NCBI GenBank assembly: GCA_038501625.1
Contig: JAZAYU010000012.1
Location: 8,246,001-8,310,000 of the forward strand
DNA length: 64,000 bases
From: Corbicula japonica
Taxonomy: Eukaryota; Mollusca; Bivalvia; Venerida; Cyrenidae
Direction of reading: 5' to 3'
The position numbers and the translations under genes were made by a program. Of this stretch, positions 36,501 through 45,980 are shown piece after piece. Below the pieces are notes generated by a model. The model worked only from the letters and a program-made list of their open reading frames with translations. It did not search any database and had not been told where the DNA came from. How positions within the stretch are numbered: the stretch's first letter is position 1; every line of letters begins with the position of its first letter.

Positions 36501-39500
36501 GAACCAGCTAGGACAGATCTATGTTGAATAACTGTGAAATTGAGTTTGTTACAGTCCAAACAGAATAACTGTGAAATTGAATTTGTTACAGTCCAAACAG
36601 AATAACTTTAAACTTGAATTTGTTAAGTCAAAACCGAATAACTGTGAACTTGAATTTGTTAAGGACAAACCAGAATAACTGTAAACTTGAATTTGTTAAG
36701 GACCAAACAGAAAAAAACTGTAAACTCGAATTTGTTAAGTCAAAACAAAATAACTTTGAACTGGAATTTGTTACAGTCCAAACAGATATATATTGAACAA
36801 TTATTATGACTCATAGCTCGTAACGGTTCAAACAGATCTATTTTTATATGTTCGGAAACTGCACATGTTCAAAAAAATAAAAAAACAGTGTTGAGTCAAA
36901 CTAAGATACAAGTCTTACTATGATTTGGTTGCCTTATCTAGAGTACTCGCCCTTTTGGCTTTGCAATACTATTAGTTTCTTTTGTTTTTGTGCTTTTGCA
37001 TGCAACATTGTTAAGCTGTTTGGTGAGTTGGATTTATTTCACCAAGACAACTTGTACTTGTTTTGTGATGTGAGAACCTGTTGGGGCAAGTGTGAGATTG
37101 GTGCACCCTAAAATCTGGTTTAAATCCACAATGGCAAATTGTTTTGCCACTGACCGTTCCAAGGCGATAACCACTCGGGTTTTCACTTTTGTTAATTGTT
37201 GCTAGCTCAATTGGTTGCGTCGCAGGAATTGCAGGGCTAGGTGCTGTCGCTGTGACGTTGCAGATTCGCTCCCAGCTTGAGGCACTATCGTTTAATATTG
37301 TAAATTTTCTTTTTCAGTTAATGACGACCAACTTGCAACATCTTGAAGTAATGGATTTTATATTTCATAGCATGTTCGCATTAGCAATGTCCAAAACATT
37401 TCAAGAAACGATATCTTTGCATAACATAAACACTTTTTAAACAGAAGATTGGTACCAAAAATAAAAAAAACTAATATTTTACAAAGCGTACATTTGATAC
37501 CCAGATATAATTTAAAATTCAGGTACAACAAGGTATTTCTCAACCAGTGTTTTAATTCAAAAATTTCATTTTCTTGAAGTCAGACAGTCCTGGGCTGAAG
37601 ATTATAAAACTGAGCACGAAAACCAGACTCAAATCTCAAGAATCAGGTGCATGAGATTTAAGACTGGTTTCCATGCTCAGTTTTAATACATTGGGCACTG
37701 AGTTAAACCTTTGTTCAACATTTCAGGTGGGCACATGTTTGGTAATGAATTATAATGTTGAAAATATACTTAAAGAAATAAGAAACGCAACTTCTTTTAA
37801 CGAGAAATTTATTTATTTATTTATTTATTACCTTTTTTGTCTGGTTTTGTTCGTATAGTCAGTTGTTGGAACGTTTCGTTTTGTGGGAACCAAATTTTCC
37901 ACCATGGACTGATTTTCCGTTGTGAATTGGCATTAGTTTCAGCATTTTCGTCATCAGTTTCGCTACAAGTATCCAAATTCTTGTCATTTGCCAGGTCCGA
38001 ATAACGATACTTCGGTGTGTTGTCTAGATGTCTCGAAAGTTCACCAAGAGCTATATTTTCTAAAATTAGTAAATAGTTCAAATGTAGAAGAGATCAGTAT
38101 CATTATCATTATTAAATACTTTTGTTAAAAACGATAAATATGTGTTTAATCAACATTCTTGAAAACCTTTATTTGAATTATGTATATCTACTTGATAATT
38201 CTATGCCGGTAGCTAGGAACTTGGGAAGTTCGCAAACAAATATTTTGATGCTTGTGTAAAATTTATGGGAATTACGAATGTGTTCATATCTTAACCATTT
38301 AAGTTTGTAGAAAATATATTGACATTGAAACTTTGGGATCCGGATATCCGTCAAACGATCCGAACGGATAACCGGATATCCGGACACAAACACTTTGTAC
38401 GAAAAACAGTAATATTACTAGGTGTTTGGGTGATTAATCTGTCGTTTTCATAGACATCACCAATCGTCGTTTTTGAAGACAGAATTAAATCGTCGTTTCT
38501 GTAGACGGTATTAAATCGTCGTTTTCATACACATATAAGCTTAATAATTTAATAAAACACAAACAATAAAACATGTGCTTATCTCAATAAATATGTTCGA
38601 TTTTCAGTTGTTAAATTAGCAAAAAATTGCACATAAAATGATAAAATGATTATTGACTTTGTGAATGAAATATGCATGTTTTCATTATCATTTTACCTCA
38701 CAAAATGTCGCCAAACAGACTGTAGAATGTAAAGCACAACGAATGGTTTGTTATTGAAATCGATATTCTGAATCGTACTTGATTTTAGATAATGAGTTGT
38801 GCGCTTAAATCCGTAATTCAATTTCCAGATAAAGGTCCCAAATAAAGAGTTTATTCAGACATTCTTCGTGCGGAAATTGCCGAGTCTTGAAACATTTTTT
38901 GCAATAAATAATGCAAACGTGAACATACTGAGCTTAATGCTCTTTCTAATTGGAAAAATCAAATATTCAAAATAATTGACACTCGTATATCCTTCCATAA
39001 GAGAAAAATTGCTATATATCCACCGCGACATCGTTATAACTTTTTGTCATTTGAAAAAGGGTTTTCAAGATTTTCACAACATATTTGTTTTAATACCTGC
39101 CGATTAGGCTTCAAATTACGTAACTATAGTGTGACGTATACACTATATTAATATTCAAACTAAAGATCTTAATAGAACTAATGCTTACAGACTGACTTCT
39201 TCATGAGAAAATGATTTTGTTGCTACACACACTTTACATATTCCAAAATTTAAATCAGTGTTCAACCAAACAAAATAAAATTCCAACTATAAATTGGTTG
39301 CCTTAAATGCGCGAAACACCATAAAAAGTTTTAGCCAACTCAAGGTCTTGCACAACTACTTAATTATCCGTTCTCTTAATATCTTGTCTTAGTGCCTTTA
39401 AAGAACATGTAATTAGGTATTTTTGAAACCAGCGGCAAAAATCTATACTGGTCTACTAAATTATCAGTTGACGTTTTAAACAAGCTTAAATTAAATAATT

Positions 39501-42500
39501 TTCAGGCGTTCTCTTTGTCAACTTATGATTTTTTCACCACGTTGTACACCTTAATTTTTCATAATTTGATAAGAGACAAGCTCACCAGTCTCATTGAAAA
39601 AAACTTTATTTCTTGTTTGCCTGGCGATAAACCCATCTACAGTTGATCGTTATGCTTACCTCTTTGTTTGCTCGACGAGGGGCAAGGGTTTAAGAGTTTA
39701 TGAACATTAATGGGGAAATCTTGTAAAAGAACCTAGACGCTCGATCAGTTTCTTTTATCCCTGTCATCGCATTTTTGCTGATTTGTCTCGAGGGGCTCTT
39801 ATCTCTGTAAGATCATTGAGTACCCGCCCTTTTGCTGTACTTTTAGCTTCTTATGGTTTTGTATGTTTGTTTCCTTTTGCAGCATTGTCGAGTGGATTGG
39901 AGTTACTTCACCAAAACAACTTGTACTTATTTGTTTATAAGAGAATCTATTGCCACTGACCGTTCCAATGTGGTAACCACAATGGTTCTCTTTATCGCTA
40001 ATTGTTTGTGGTGTCTTATTTGAAATTGATTCTGTTTTAAAACATGTTCTCTTTTAATCTCTTCTTTTTGGCTGCATGGGGAGGCTGTTTTTTCTAGTTG
40101 ATACAATTACTGATATCCATGTTTAATTTCATATAAACAATTTTTGATACAAAGCTTATGATAAAAAGAATTTGCATATTGTAAACAGAAACATATTGTA
40201 AACATGACTTTAGTTTAATTAACTATGAGTTTTAATAAATACATCTTGCTTCTTTATAAGTATGACTTAGAAGTTTGCACTTTTACTAAACAGCCATCAA
40301 TTGGCTGACATGCATGACCTGCACAGAGACTACAAATTCCGTTGTTTAGTTAAATTGTGATAAAATACTGTAAAAACTCACTATACTGGCATCCTTGACC
40401 TGCCCACACCCAGTCACATCCGGAAGAACACTCACCGGTTGTTCCATCACATTGCTCCTTGTTTAGACAATGGCAGATGAAATCACAATTAGGGCCAAAA
40501 AGGTAGTCTCCGTTCCCATCTCTATTGCATTGTCCATCTTTTAAATATTGTTAAATATTGTTATTATGTCGTTACAAATCAATTTCAATATCATAGTCAA
40601 TATAAACTTGGATGTTTGAATCACCATAAATATATACTTCCTGGTTTTTAATTTTCGTCTTTCGCTTTTTCTGAGATATGCAGGATTTGCATTCTAAATC
40701 GCCTGTCATTGTTTTCACGTTCAATTCTTTCTCTGGGGAATACACGCCATTTACCGTGGAAAAATGTTTGTTTGACAATACCGCATTGAAGGATCCATGG
40801 TCACAGCCATATGCAAACCATCGTTGGGATGGATCAAAATTGTACTATTTATTTGACTGTAAGTATTGAGATACACTCAATCCGGGGCCAAGCGGAAGTA
40901 AAACACATTTCAATTACTGTCCACGATCAGGCTCAATCAAACCGAGCATAAAGTATGTTCATCCCGGGTTCTCTTTTCGTAAACCACGTTTAAGCCTGAT
41001 TTTTAGTTTTTGTTAGTTTTCTATTATTATTTGCCTGCTATAAGCTTCGTATATTATTTTTATGTTTGTGTGATTTTGCAAACAATATTGTCGATCCATC
41101 AGAAGGGTTGGAATTATTTCCCTAAGACACCTAATACTTGTTTGTTCACATGAGAACCTGTTGGGGCAAGTGTGAGGTTGGTGCACACTAGAACCTGGCT
41201 TAAAGACCAAGTGGCAAGTTGTCATGCTCTCTTCTCCTCTCTACTTTTTGGCTGTGTTCTGAGACTGTGTCTACTGGATGTAGCAATTCCTGATATGCAT
41301 ATTTCACTTTTCTATCACAAAGAGTACATGAACATTTTAACAGAAAACGACTAGAGTATGCTTAAAACAAGGAAGGTGGAAATGTGTACACAGCGCCGAC
41401 CAAACGATACTATTGCTCTGTATAAAAATCTTGAAATTCACAGTAGCGCTATTTGTGCAGTGTGGAGGCCGTAAAAAGTCTCCCAGTACATATAGTCAGT
41501 ACTGTTATCAGTAAAATAACCGATGTCATGCAGTGATTTTTACGTATATCGGGGCTATCCGATCAACCTTTTTTTGGGTTGTCCCGGTAAGCTCAATTGG
41601 TTGGGTCGCAGGAATTGCAGGGCTAGGCGCTGTCGCCGTGACGGTGCGGGTTCGCTCCCAGCTAGAGGCACTATCAATTGTTAACAATGCAGAGCGCAGA
41701 ACAACAAGAACCAAGGCTTTAGATAAACTTTATACAGGACCTTTAGGCAAAGCATCATACAAACTTATATGACTATTGACATTGAATGTCAGGAATAAAT
41801 GATTTTCAATTGTTTTCTAGTTCGTTGCTATAGCAACCAGAAATCTGCTTATAACAAAACAACAGTCAAATAAATTAGTAGGAAAATTTTCAAGTTTCAT
41901 GAGAACAGGATAAAAGCTCAAATAATAACCAAAACTGAAACTAACTGCATATGTAAATGTAAACAAACATAATTTTAAAAGGGGTACGACCGATGGCAAC
42001 CATAACAAGTCCTCCACCTGGATAAATGTGCATCTATAATTTATTAACTTTTATATCTGACCGGATCATTACACTTTTATTAATTTATTAAAAATTAACA
42101 ATTTATTGTTTTAAGAAAAATCCAAAAGTGAACATTTTGCAGAACTTCACACGAACTTCACACGATAAACCCCTCTTAATCAGGTTCAATTTAGAGAGCA
42201 AGCATCTGATACATACTGTCAGTTGACGAATAATTGTTCAGCATTTCCTTCACTGCCAGGCATTTTGATTTACAACTATACTTACATTTTTAAATGCAAA
42301 ATAGAAATAAAATTCAATAATTTAGAACACCGAGGAATGAAGTAGCTCGAATGAAATAAAATTTAATAGTTTAGAAAAACGGAGAAATACATTTTAATGT
42401 ATACCGTATTTCGCAGAATCGATACTATTAAACATTTCTGGATCAAAATCAATGTTTTGAGCAATTATGTGATTCTTATAATTAAATGTTGTGGATTTTT

Positions 42501-43392
42501 AAATCCCTCTGTCTAAGGTTGTTATGAAACGTTAAAGTTTTATTATTTCCCTTTGTACAAAAACAGTTTCTATAAGGGCCTTAATCTGGATAAAAGTTGT
42601 AAGACCTCTAAAACTTCTTTTCCAAATGGTTTCAATAGCAAGAAGAATTCTGCATGGAACGCGGTATTTGTTTAAGAAATAGGTATTGATAAAAGGTTAC
42701 CAAAAGACGTTCTGAACCCGTTAAAGACCAGTCCGCCCGGTTTTCACCAATTAATAGGACCTAAAATATTGTTTTGTTAGGGTCACCCGACATTACGTAA
42801 AGTATGCCCTATCCTACCATTTAAGGTCTGTCAAAAAAAATGATATTTTTACTTTTCAGTACTCATATTTCTAACAACAGTTTTGAACTTAATGATAAAT
42901 CAGGACATAGTCACTTCAACATGTTGTTTATAATAATGGTTCTATACTAGCAGGATCCCTTAGTCGCAATATTAAAGCTTAAGCTTGTATAGACTGGCTT
43001 ATTGTTAATACGGTATGGTTGTGCATTACATTACTCACCGCGCCCTTGGGTCTAACCCTCCCTCCCCCCCCCCCCCCCCACAAAAAAAAAAAGAAATCCG
43101 ACCTACCCTACCTGTTCCTGGAGAGCATGTTACTTTAACAACACAATCTTTTTGTTAGGCCTAAGCCGATTACTAAGCCGGTTTTTGTTGAAAATCCATA
43201 AAAATGTACCAAAATAATTCACATTATGGGTTGTATCAAGCCGAGTTACTCCTTATAGAGTAAGTGAATGACATTGTAAAAGAAATCTGTAGATATTTTA
43301 AAAATTTTAAAAAAGTTATAAAAAAATGTACTACCTGTGCAATGTAACAACCAGAAAAGAATCGGCGAACATTTCAGAATCCAACCAAACAT
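27390..43392 (-). CDS. Receptor gene B: signal peptide, EGF, FTP/fucolectin-like, four EGF, transmembrane and short tail
   Basis: Ten minus-strand exons: 43392-43335, 40537-40382, 38059-37832, 36041-35811, 34955-34815, 34000-33860, 33086-32955, 31436-31299, 29266-29153 and a terminal exon at 27.4-27.5 kb. Using the acceptor at 27484 gives an uninterrupted frame of about 477 residues: signal peptide 1-19, N-terminal EGF 20-71, FTP-like domain 72-224, EGF modules 225-408, transmembrane exon 409-446, cytoplasmic tail 447-477. It is a type I membrane protein by this model. The plan matches gene A, so the two are tandem duplicates. Likely a cell-surface recognition receptor of MEGF/Draper-like style; ligand and signalling are inferred. 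The weak point is the last splice junction. Confidence 0.74.
28640..28930. mobile_element. two Penelope-like fragments in opposite orientation
   Basis: 28640-28735 matches the tail in minus orientation (CCGCCTTGGAAAGGTCATTG, AAACCAGGTTCAAGCTTGCA). 28765-28930 matches the RT C-terminal region in plus orientation (TTGCAAGTTTTATCGCCGAT, ATTGCAACAAAGGTATTTAT). They lie in the gene B intron before the tail exon. Confidence 0.5.
29153..29266 (-). CDS. Gene B exon: transmembrane segment
   Basis: 114 nt, phase 1-1. The product begins GASLTK, continues with about 25 hydrophobic residues (ILIGVVVGAGIAFLCLIAAV and onward) and ends in a stop-transfer cluster KHRRRNS. Acceptor TTACAG, donor CAA|GTAAAT. 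It fits a type I orientation with EGF modules outside. Confidence 0.8.
30173..30245 (-). repeat. SINE-like family, upstream part only
   Basis: GATAAACGTGACCGTCATTA, ATGACATCGGTT and TTTTACTGGTAACAGTGATT match the conserved block that precedes the tRNA-like part in the copies at 13.9 and 41.5 kb. Confidence 0.4.
30520..30720. repeat. dispersed repeat shared with 23690-23950
   Basis: Same order of phrases as the 23.7-kb copy (ACAATGATGTCCCCACTGCT, CCATAACTCTGG, TATGCCACAAGA, CATACGTACGTACTG). Non-coding, within a gene B intron. Confidence 0.5.
30756..30945. repeat. 38-bp tandem repeat, 5 units
   Basis: Five near-identical units TCCGTGTTTCGGTGTGAGAC followed by TTTCCTGATAATGAGTAG. It creates a repetitive minus-strand open frame that is an artefact of the array. 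Confidence 0.9.
31089..31135 (+). repeat. SINE-like family, B-box fragment
   Basis: Contains GACGGTGCAGGTTCGCTCCC and AGTAGAGGCAGTATC, the B-box end of the tRNA-like repeat. Confidence 0.45.
31299..31436 (-). CDS. Gene B exon: EGF-like 4
   Basis: 138 nt, phase 1-1, 8 cysteines: ECDDGSYGENCINVC, CDKTNGTCMLGC, GYTGHRC. Acceptor CTTAG, donor AAG|GTAAAA. It is the last ectodomain module; its final MK|G joins the transmembrane exon. Confidence 0.82.
32025..32915 (+). mobile_element. Penelope-like copy with an inverted tail nested inside
   Basis: The RT C-terminal remnant (ATTTCAACAAGGTATTTCAC) begins near 32040 and continues after 32220 (GGTATTCGTAAAAACCATCT). The 3' tail ends at about 32915. 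Inserted at about 32106-32215 is a reverse-complement tail of the same family (GTGAAATATGCATATCAGGA first). No intact frame. Confidence 0.65.
32955..33086 (-). CDS. Gene B exon: EGF-like 3
   Basis: 132 nt, phase 1-1, 8-Cys short subtype: CQDGYFGVDCIHEC, CDKVNGTCAQC, GWQGVNC. Paralogue of the gene A exon at 8694-8825. Acceptor CTTTCAG, donor AAG|GTTTAA. Confidence 0.8.
33588..33770 (-). repeat. tRNA-like SINE family, copy with decayed B box
   Basis: Minus-strand copy with an A-box-like CTAGCTCAGTCGGTAGC and the conserved preceding block (AGTCAGTACTGTTATCAGTA). The B-box region is diverged. It lies in the gene B intron between EGF 2 and EGF 3. Confidence 0.6.
33860..34000 (-). CDS. Gene B exon: EGF-like 2
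   Basis: 141 nt, phase 1-1, 8 cysteines: VCEDGIYGRNCEDKC, CSGNC, GCKPGYKEDRC. Acceptor TTTTAAG, donor AAA|GTAAGT. Confidence 0.82.
34815..34955 (-). CDS. Gene B exon: EGF-like 1
   Basis: 141 nt, phase 1-1, 8 cysteines: ECDDGTYGKTCEYKC, CSGNC, GCKPGFKGYTC. Acceptor TTGTAG, donor AAA|GTAAGT. Very similar to gene A EGF 1. Confidence 0.85.
35811..36041 (-). CDS. Gene B exon: FTP/fucolectin-like domain, second half
   Basis: 231 nt, phase 1-1: AYFRKFNVTVEYV to VGNQLRIQLGSINTQLVICD. Same length as its gene A counterpart and highly similar at the C-terminal end. Acceptor TTCCGCAG, donor AAG|GTAGGA. Confidence 0.82.
36085..36430 (-). mobile_element. Penelope-like 3' tail
   Basis: Reverse-complement tail (CACAGCCTCCCCACGCAGCG, GGTTCTAGGGTGCACCAACC), one of the few copies in the same orientation as the receptor genes. 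The 169-codon plus-strand open frame across it is spurious. Confidence 0.62.
36525..36795. repeat. about 36-bp tandem repeat, 7 units
   Basis: Degenerate units of the form CAGAATAACTGTGAACTTGA ATTTGTTAAGTCCAAA, imperfect in length and sequence. Confidence 0.85.
36930..37560 (+). mobile_element. Penelope-like fragments interrupted by a SINE-like copy
   Basis: 36930-37197 is a 3' tail that stops at TTAATTGTT. 37199-37295 is the tRNA-like SINE segment (GCTAGCTCAATTGGTTGCGT, then ATTCGCTCCC). 37296-37560 resumes with the RT C-terminal region (AATATTGTAAATTTTCTTTT). The order tail, SINE, RT shows these are pieces of at least two copies. Confidence 0.55.
37598..37684. repeat. short inverted repeat
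   Basis: AAAACTGAGCACGAAAACCA...TCAAATCTCA is mirrored by TGAGATTTAAGACTGG...TGCTCAGTTTT with a small loop. It could form an imperfect hairpin of about 33 bp. Confidence 0.55.
37832..38059 (-). CDS. Gene B exon: FTP/fucolectin-like domain, first half
   Basis: 228 nt, phase 1-1: KNIALGELSRHLDN, YSDLANDKNLDTCSETDDEN, PWWKIWFPQNETFQQLTIRT. It aligns with gene A 20414-20629 but has a four-residue longer middle. The fucose-site NR-D end is degraded (TKPDKK). Acceptor TTTTAG, donor AAG|GTAATA. Confidence 0.8.
38432..38530. repeat. short tandem repeat, about 4 units
   Basis: Units built on AATCGTCGTTTTCATAGAC and variants, period about 32 bp, with changes between units. Confidence 0.7.
38930..40130 (+). 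mobile_element. Penelope-like retroelement copy, longest 5' extent
   Basis: Frameshifted RT-related stretches begin near 39010 (YPPRHRYNFLSFEKGF-like) and pass through the region shared with 260-560. The 3' tail ends near 40130. It reaches further 5' than the other copies. Antisense inside gene B. Confidence 0.55.
40382..40537 (-). CDS. Gene B exon: N-terminal EGF-like module
   Basis: 156 nt, phase 1-1: DGQCNRDGNGDYLFGPNC, CHCLNKEQCDGTTGEC, CDWVWAGQGCQY, 8 cysteines. Direct counterpart of gene A 20872-21030. Acceptor AAAAG is short on pyrimidines; donor ATA|GTGAGT. Confidence 0.82.
41010..41312 (+). mobile_element. Penelope-like 3' tail
   Basis: Contains GAGAACCTGTTGGGGCAAGT and ends CTGATATGCATATTTCACTT. 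The segment between the CAAGTGGCAA and CTCTCTT blocks is deleted compared with other copies. Confidence 0.62.
41494..41674 (+). repeat. tRNA-like SINE family, best-preserved copy
   Basis: Starts AGTCAGTACTGTTATCAGTA. It has an A-box-like GTAAGCTCAATTGGTTG and a B-box-like GGGTTCGCTCCC, and ends AGCTAGAGGCACTATC. The tRNA-like portion is at the 3' side of the conserved unit, an unusual layout for a SINE. Confidence 0.68.
42000..43240. other. gene B intron 1, no further feature
   Basis: AT-rich. The only notable item is a homopolymer C run followed by A at about 43064-43092. No supported coding sequence. Confidence 0.5.
43335..43392 (-). CDS. Gene B exon 1: start codon and signal peptide
   Basis: ATG at 43392 begins a 19-residue leader MFGWILKCSPILFWLLHCT, hydrophobic throughout, ending phase 1 at CAG|GTAGTA. 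It splices in frame to the EGF exon at 40537. WILK is shared with the gene A leader. An upstream in-frame ATG at 43479 would give a longer N-terminus, but the shorter one is a better signal peptide. Confidence 0.7.
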
Positions 43393-43554
43393 TTCTCCTT
43401 TGGTTACTGTATTTCTTTCACCCCTATAAATAAGGAAGTATCTCTGTGTAAGTGCAACTGCCGAATTACCAAGGAACATCTGTGAGTCATTCGAATATTA
43501 TTAATATTATTAATAATATACTCGCCGTCAAAAGAAATCTGCCACACTAATTAT

Positions 43555-43765
43555 TACTTGAACCCCCACTGCCAACTTTTTTTCCGCCCACCGTTCCAAG
43601 GCGTTAACCCGTTTGGTGTTCATTTTCTTGAAATGTTTGTCTTTTCTTTTTTGAAATTGATCATTTTATTTCCCAAGCTCTCTTTTCTGTCCTCTCTTCT
43701 TTTTAGCTGTATGGAAATGCTGTTGTGGTCATTCAAGATATGCGTATTTTACTTGTTACAGCTTA
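43555..43765 (+). mobile_element. Penelope-like 3' tail, rightmost copy
   Basis: CACCGTTCCAAGGCGTTAAC through to a decayed end (AAGATATGCGTATTTTAC). It lies just upstream of the start of gene B. I see no copy of this family to its right. Confidence 0.6.
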
Positions 43766-44097
43766 AAATTAACTTACAAAATGTTAAAGTTTTACTAAAG
43801 TCTTTTTATCAATGACTGAATTTAAAACTGGTATGATTATCAAGTCCGTGAATATACTCAGGGCGTTTTCTCCTTTAAGCCTTTTTCCGGTTTTCTGCGC
43901 TATCACAAGTCCTTAATGTTAAATTGTTAATCTAACACGTTATAATCCGGTTTAAGAGTGTCTGTTCCTTTCACTTTTACCAAGAAGATTAGAGAATTAA
44001 GTTTTTCCTGTTTATTAAACATTTAAAGATCATTGTTCAATCTTCTCTTCAATTAAGTTTGTTCTCATAAAACAAATAAAATCCGCATTTCACAAAT

Positions 44098-44158
44098 GAT
44101 ATTGCCTCTACTGGTGATCGAACCCGCACCGTCATGGCGACAGCGCCTAGCCATGCCA
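44098..44158 (-). repeat. SINE-like family, partial
   Basis: GATATTGCCTCTACTGGTGA, TCGAACCCGCACCGTCA, GACAGCGCCTAGCCATG: the B-box end of the tRNA-like repeat in minus orientation. Confidence 0.5.
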
Positions 44159-44278
44159 AAGAATCAATTCTTTTGACACATAGCTTTTATCAAATTTATA
44201 TTCAACACTAACAATTCCAACTGCTCAACTTTAATCAGGCAGCAATTTGTTGATGTGCACAACAAACGCAGATGGCAA

Positions 44279-44450
44279 CATATGCTGCAGTAAGCTATAT
44301 CTACTGCAGCAAGCCATATGACATATGCTGCAGTAAGCTATATCTACTGCAGCAAGCCATATGACATATGCTGCAGTAAGCTATATCTACTGCAGCAAGC
44401 CATATGACATATGCTGCAGTAAGCTATATCTACTGCAGCAAGCCATATGA
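44279..44450. repeat. 43-bp tandem repeat of a hairpin, 4 perfect units
   Basis: Four identical 43-bp units. Each holds a perfect 10-bp stem TGCTGCAGTA / TACTGCAGCA around AGCTATATC, with CATATG at the junctions. The identity of all four suggests recent amplification. Confidence 0.95.
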
Positions 44451-45687
44451 TATACCGTCAAACCTGTCATCAAAGACAACTCAGGGGACAGCCCAAAAGT
44501 GGTCTTTAAAGGCAGGTGGTCTTTGTTCACAGGTGAATCTGTTCTTAATTCATTAAACTATGAAAACAAATGTAATTTTAGAATAACTGTTAATAAACAT
44601 AAATATCGTGCTCAACGACCTTCAAAGGACATAACAGATAACAGTGCTTATCGAATGAACGAGGAGACTTTTTTCATCCGTCACAAGACACAGACAACCT
44701 AACGTGATATTGAAAAGAATGAGCGTCGAAGCTCAATCATTTCTCATTTCTGTTATTCCTGTCATCGTGTTCTTTTTATTTATTTCCAGGTGCTTTTGTC
44801 TTAGTAAGTTCAATCCTGTAAATCTCCTTATGTTAATTTCAAGTGGTGTGCAATTCACAAAAATAAATGCAACATATTCTTCAGAATAGTGTTTTTATCG
44901 ATATTGTCCAAAAATTGAAAATAACTAAACTTTCTAAGAAAAGTTCCTTTAAAGTTTATGCATTACACCAACCAAGGAGCATGTTTGCATCCCCTTAAAA
45001 ATTACAAGAAATCTTGATCACAGACCCCAGAATGATATAATAATAATGCAGTTGTCTTTCTGATTGCCAACTAAAGTTTATTTATTCCTCGTTTGTCATT
45101 TAAATTCTTTCATATTCCGTACTGCTGCACCTTTAGCACCGAGCTCGCACCTCCAGTCCAGATTAAAATTTGATAGAATATACAGTTACAAAAATCATTT
45201 TGAATGTAAAAAAAGATTTATTGGGTAATTTCATCTCACTTTGATCGTCTGAATGTATTAGATATGGAAAAAGTATCACTGGAAATAAAAAAATTTCGCT
45301 TTAGCTTCGGTGGCGAATGAGTAAAACTCGGTTCATTCAGCGGGTTTAGTGAAGCTTATTTGCAAAAATAAGTTTATTCTGATAGGTTAATTATGTTTTT
45401 ACTTTTTGGCATCATTTCCTTAAATCGTAAAACGTATGCTATAAAGATATCACCGAGTTTGATACTGCAAACTTACCGAAAGAAAAAAACTCTGGAATAT
45501 GCTAACCTTATTAAACAGTAGAACCAATCGGAAAGAGGTACACGTTTAGTACTTGTGAAAACAGGATTTGCCTTTTGCATGGATTAATCAGGAGTATTTG
45601 CATGTATTTAGCATGATCTACTATCTTAAACATCTTATTTACTACTGTCTACATGGAAGTTGAAAAGTTGAAGCTTTGCGCCTTATG

Positions 45688-45980
45688 ATCCGGGCGGCTA
45701 TACCACGTGACTTTTAGAATGTCGTGCACACACAAAATCACTCTCTTCAGGTAGGCAGACATTTCAAACAATACTTGACTTTGAATGTTTGACAAAACGG
45801 CAGCCGAATGATATTGGATGTTAAATGTCGCTGATAACGTTTTTACAGGAGTACGGTGCTCTTTAACGGATCAAAATCCTTTTAGAAATCATTGAGAAAT
45901 AAGCAAAAAACACCTAACAGAAGCGAGTGATTTTGCGTGTGCACGACATTCTAAAAGTCAAGTGGTATAACCACCCTGAT
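45688..45980. mobile_element. MITE-like element with about 55-bp inverted repeats
   Basis: The left arm (CGGGCGGCTATACCACGTGA, ATGTCGTGCACACACAAAAT) is mirrored at 45925-45980 (ATTTTGCGTGTGCACGACAT, GTGGTATAACCACCCTG). Total about 293 bp, no ORF. Confidence 0.7.

Noticed and set aside
44279..44450. CRISPR-like array with palindromic repeats
   Set aside because: All 43 bp repeat with no variable spacer; it is a tandem hairpin repeat.
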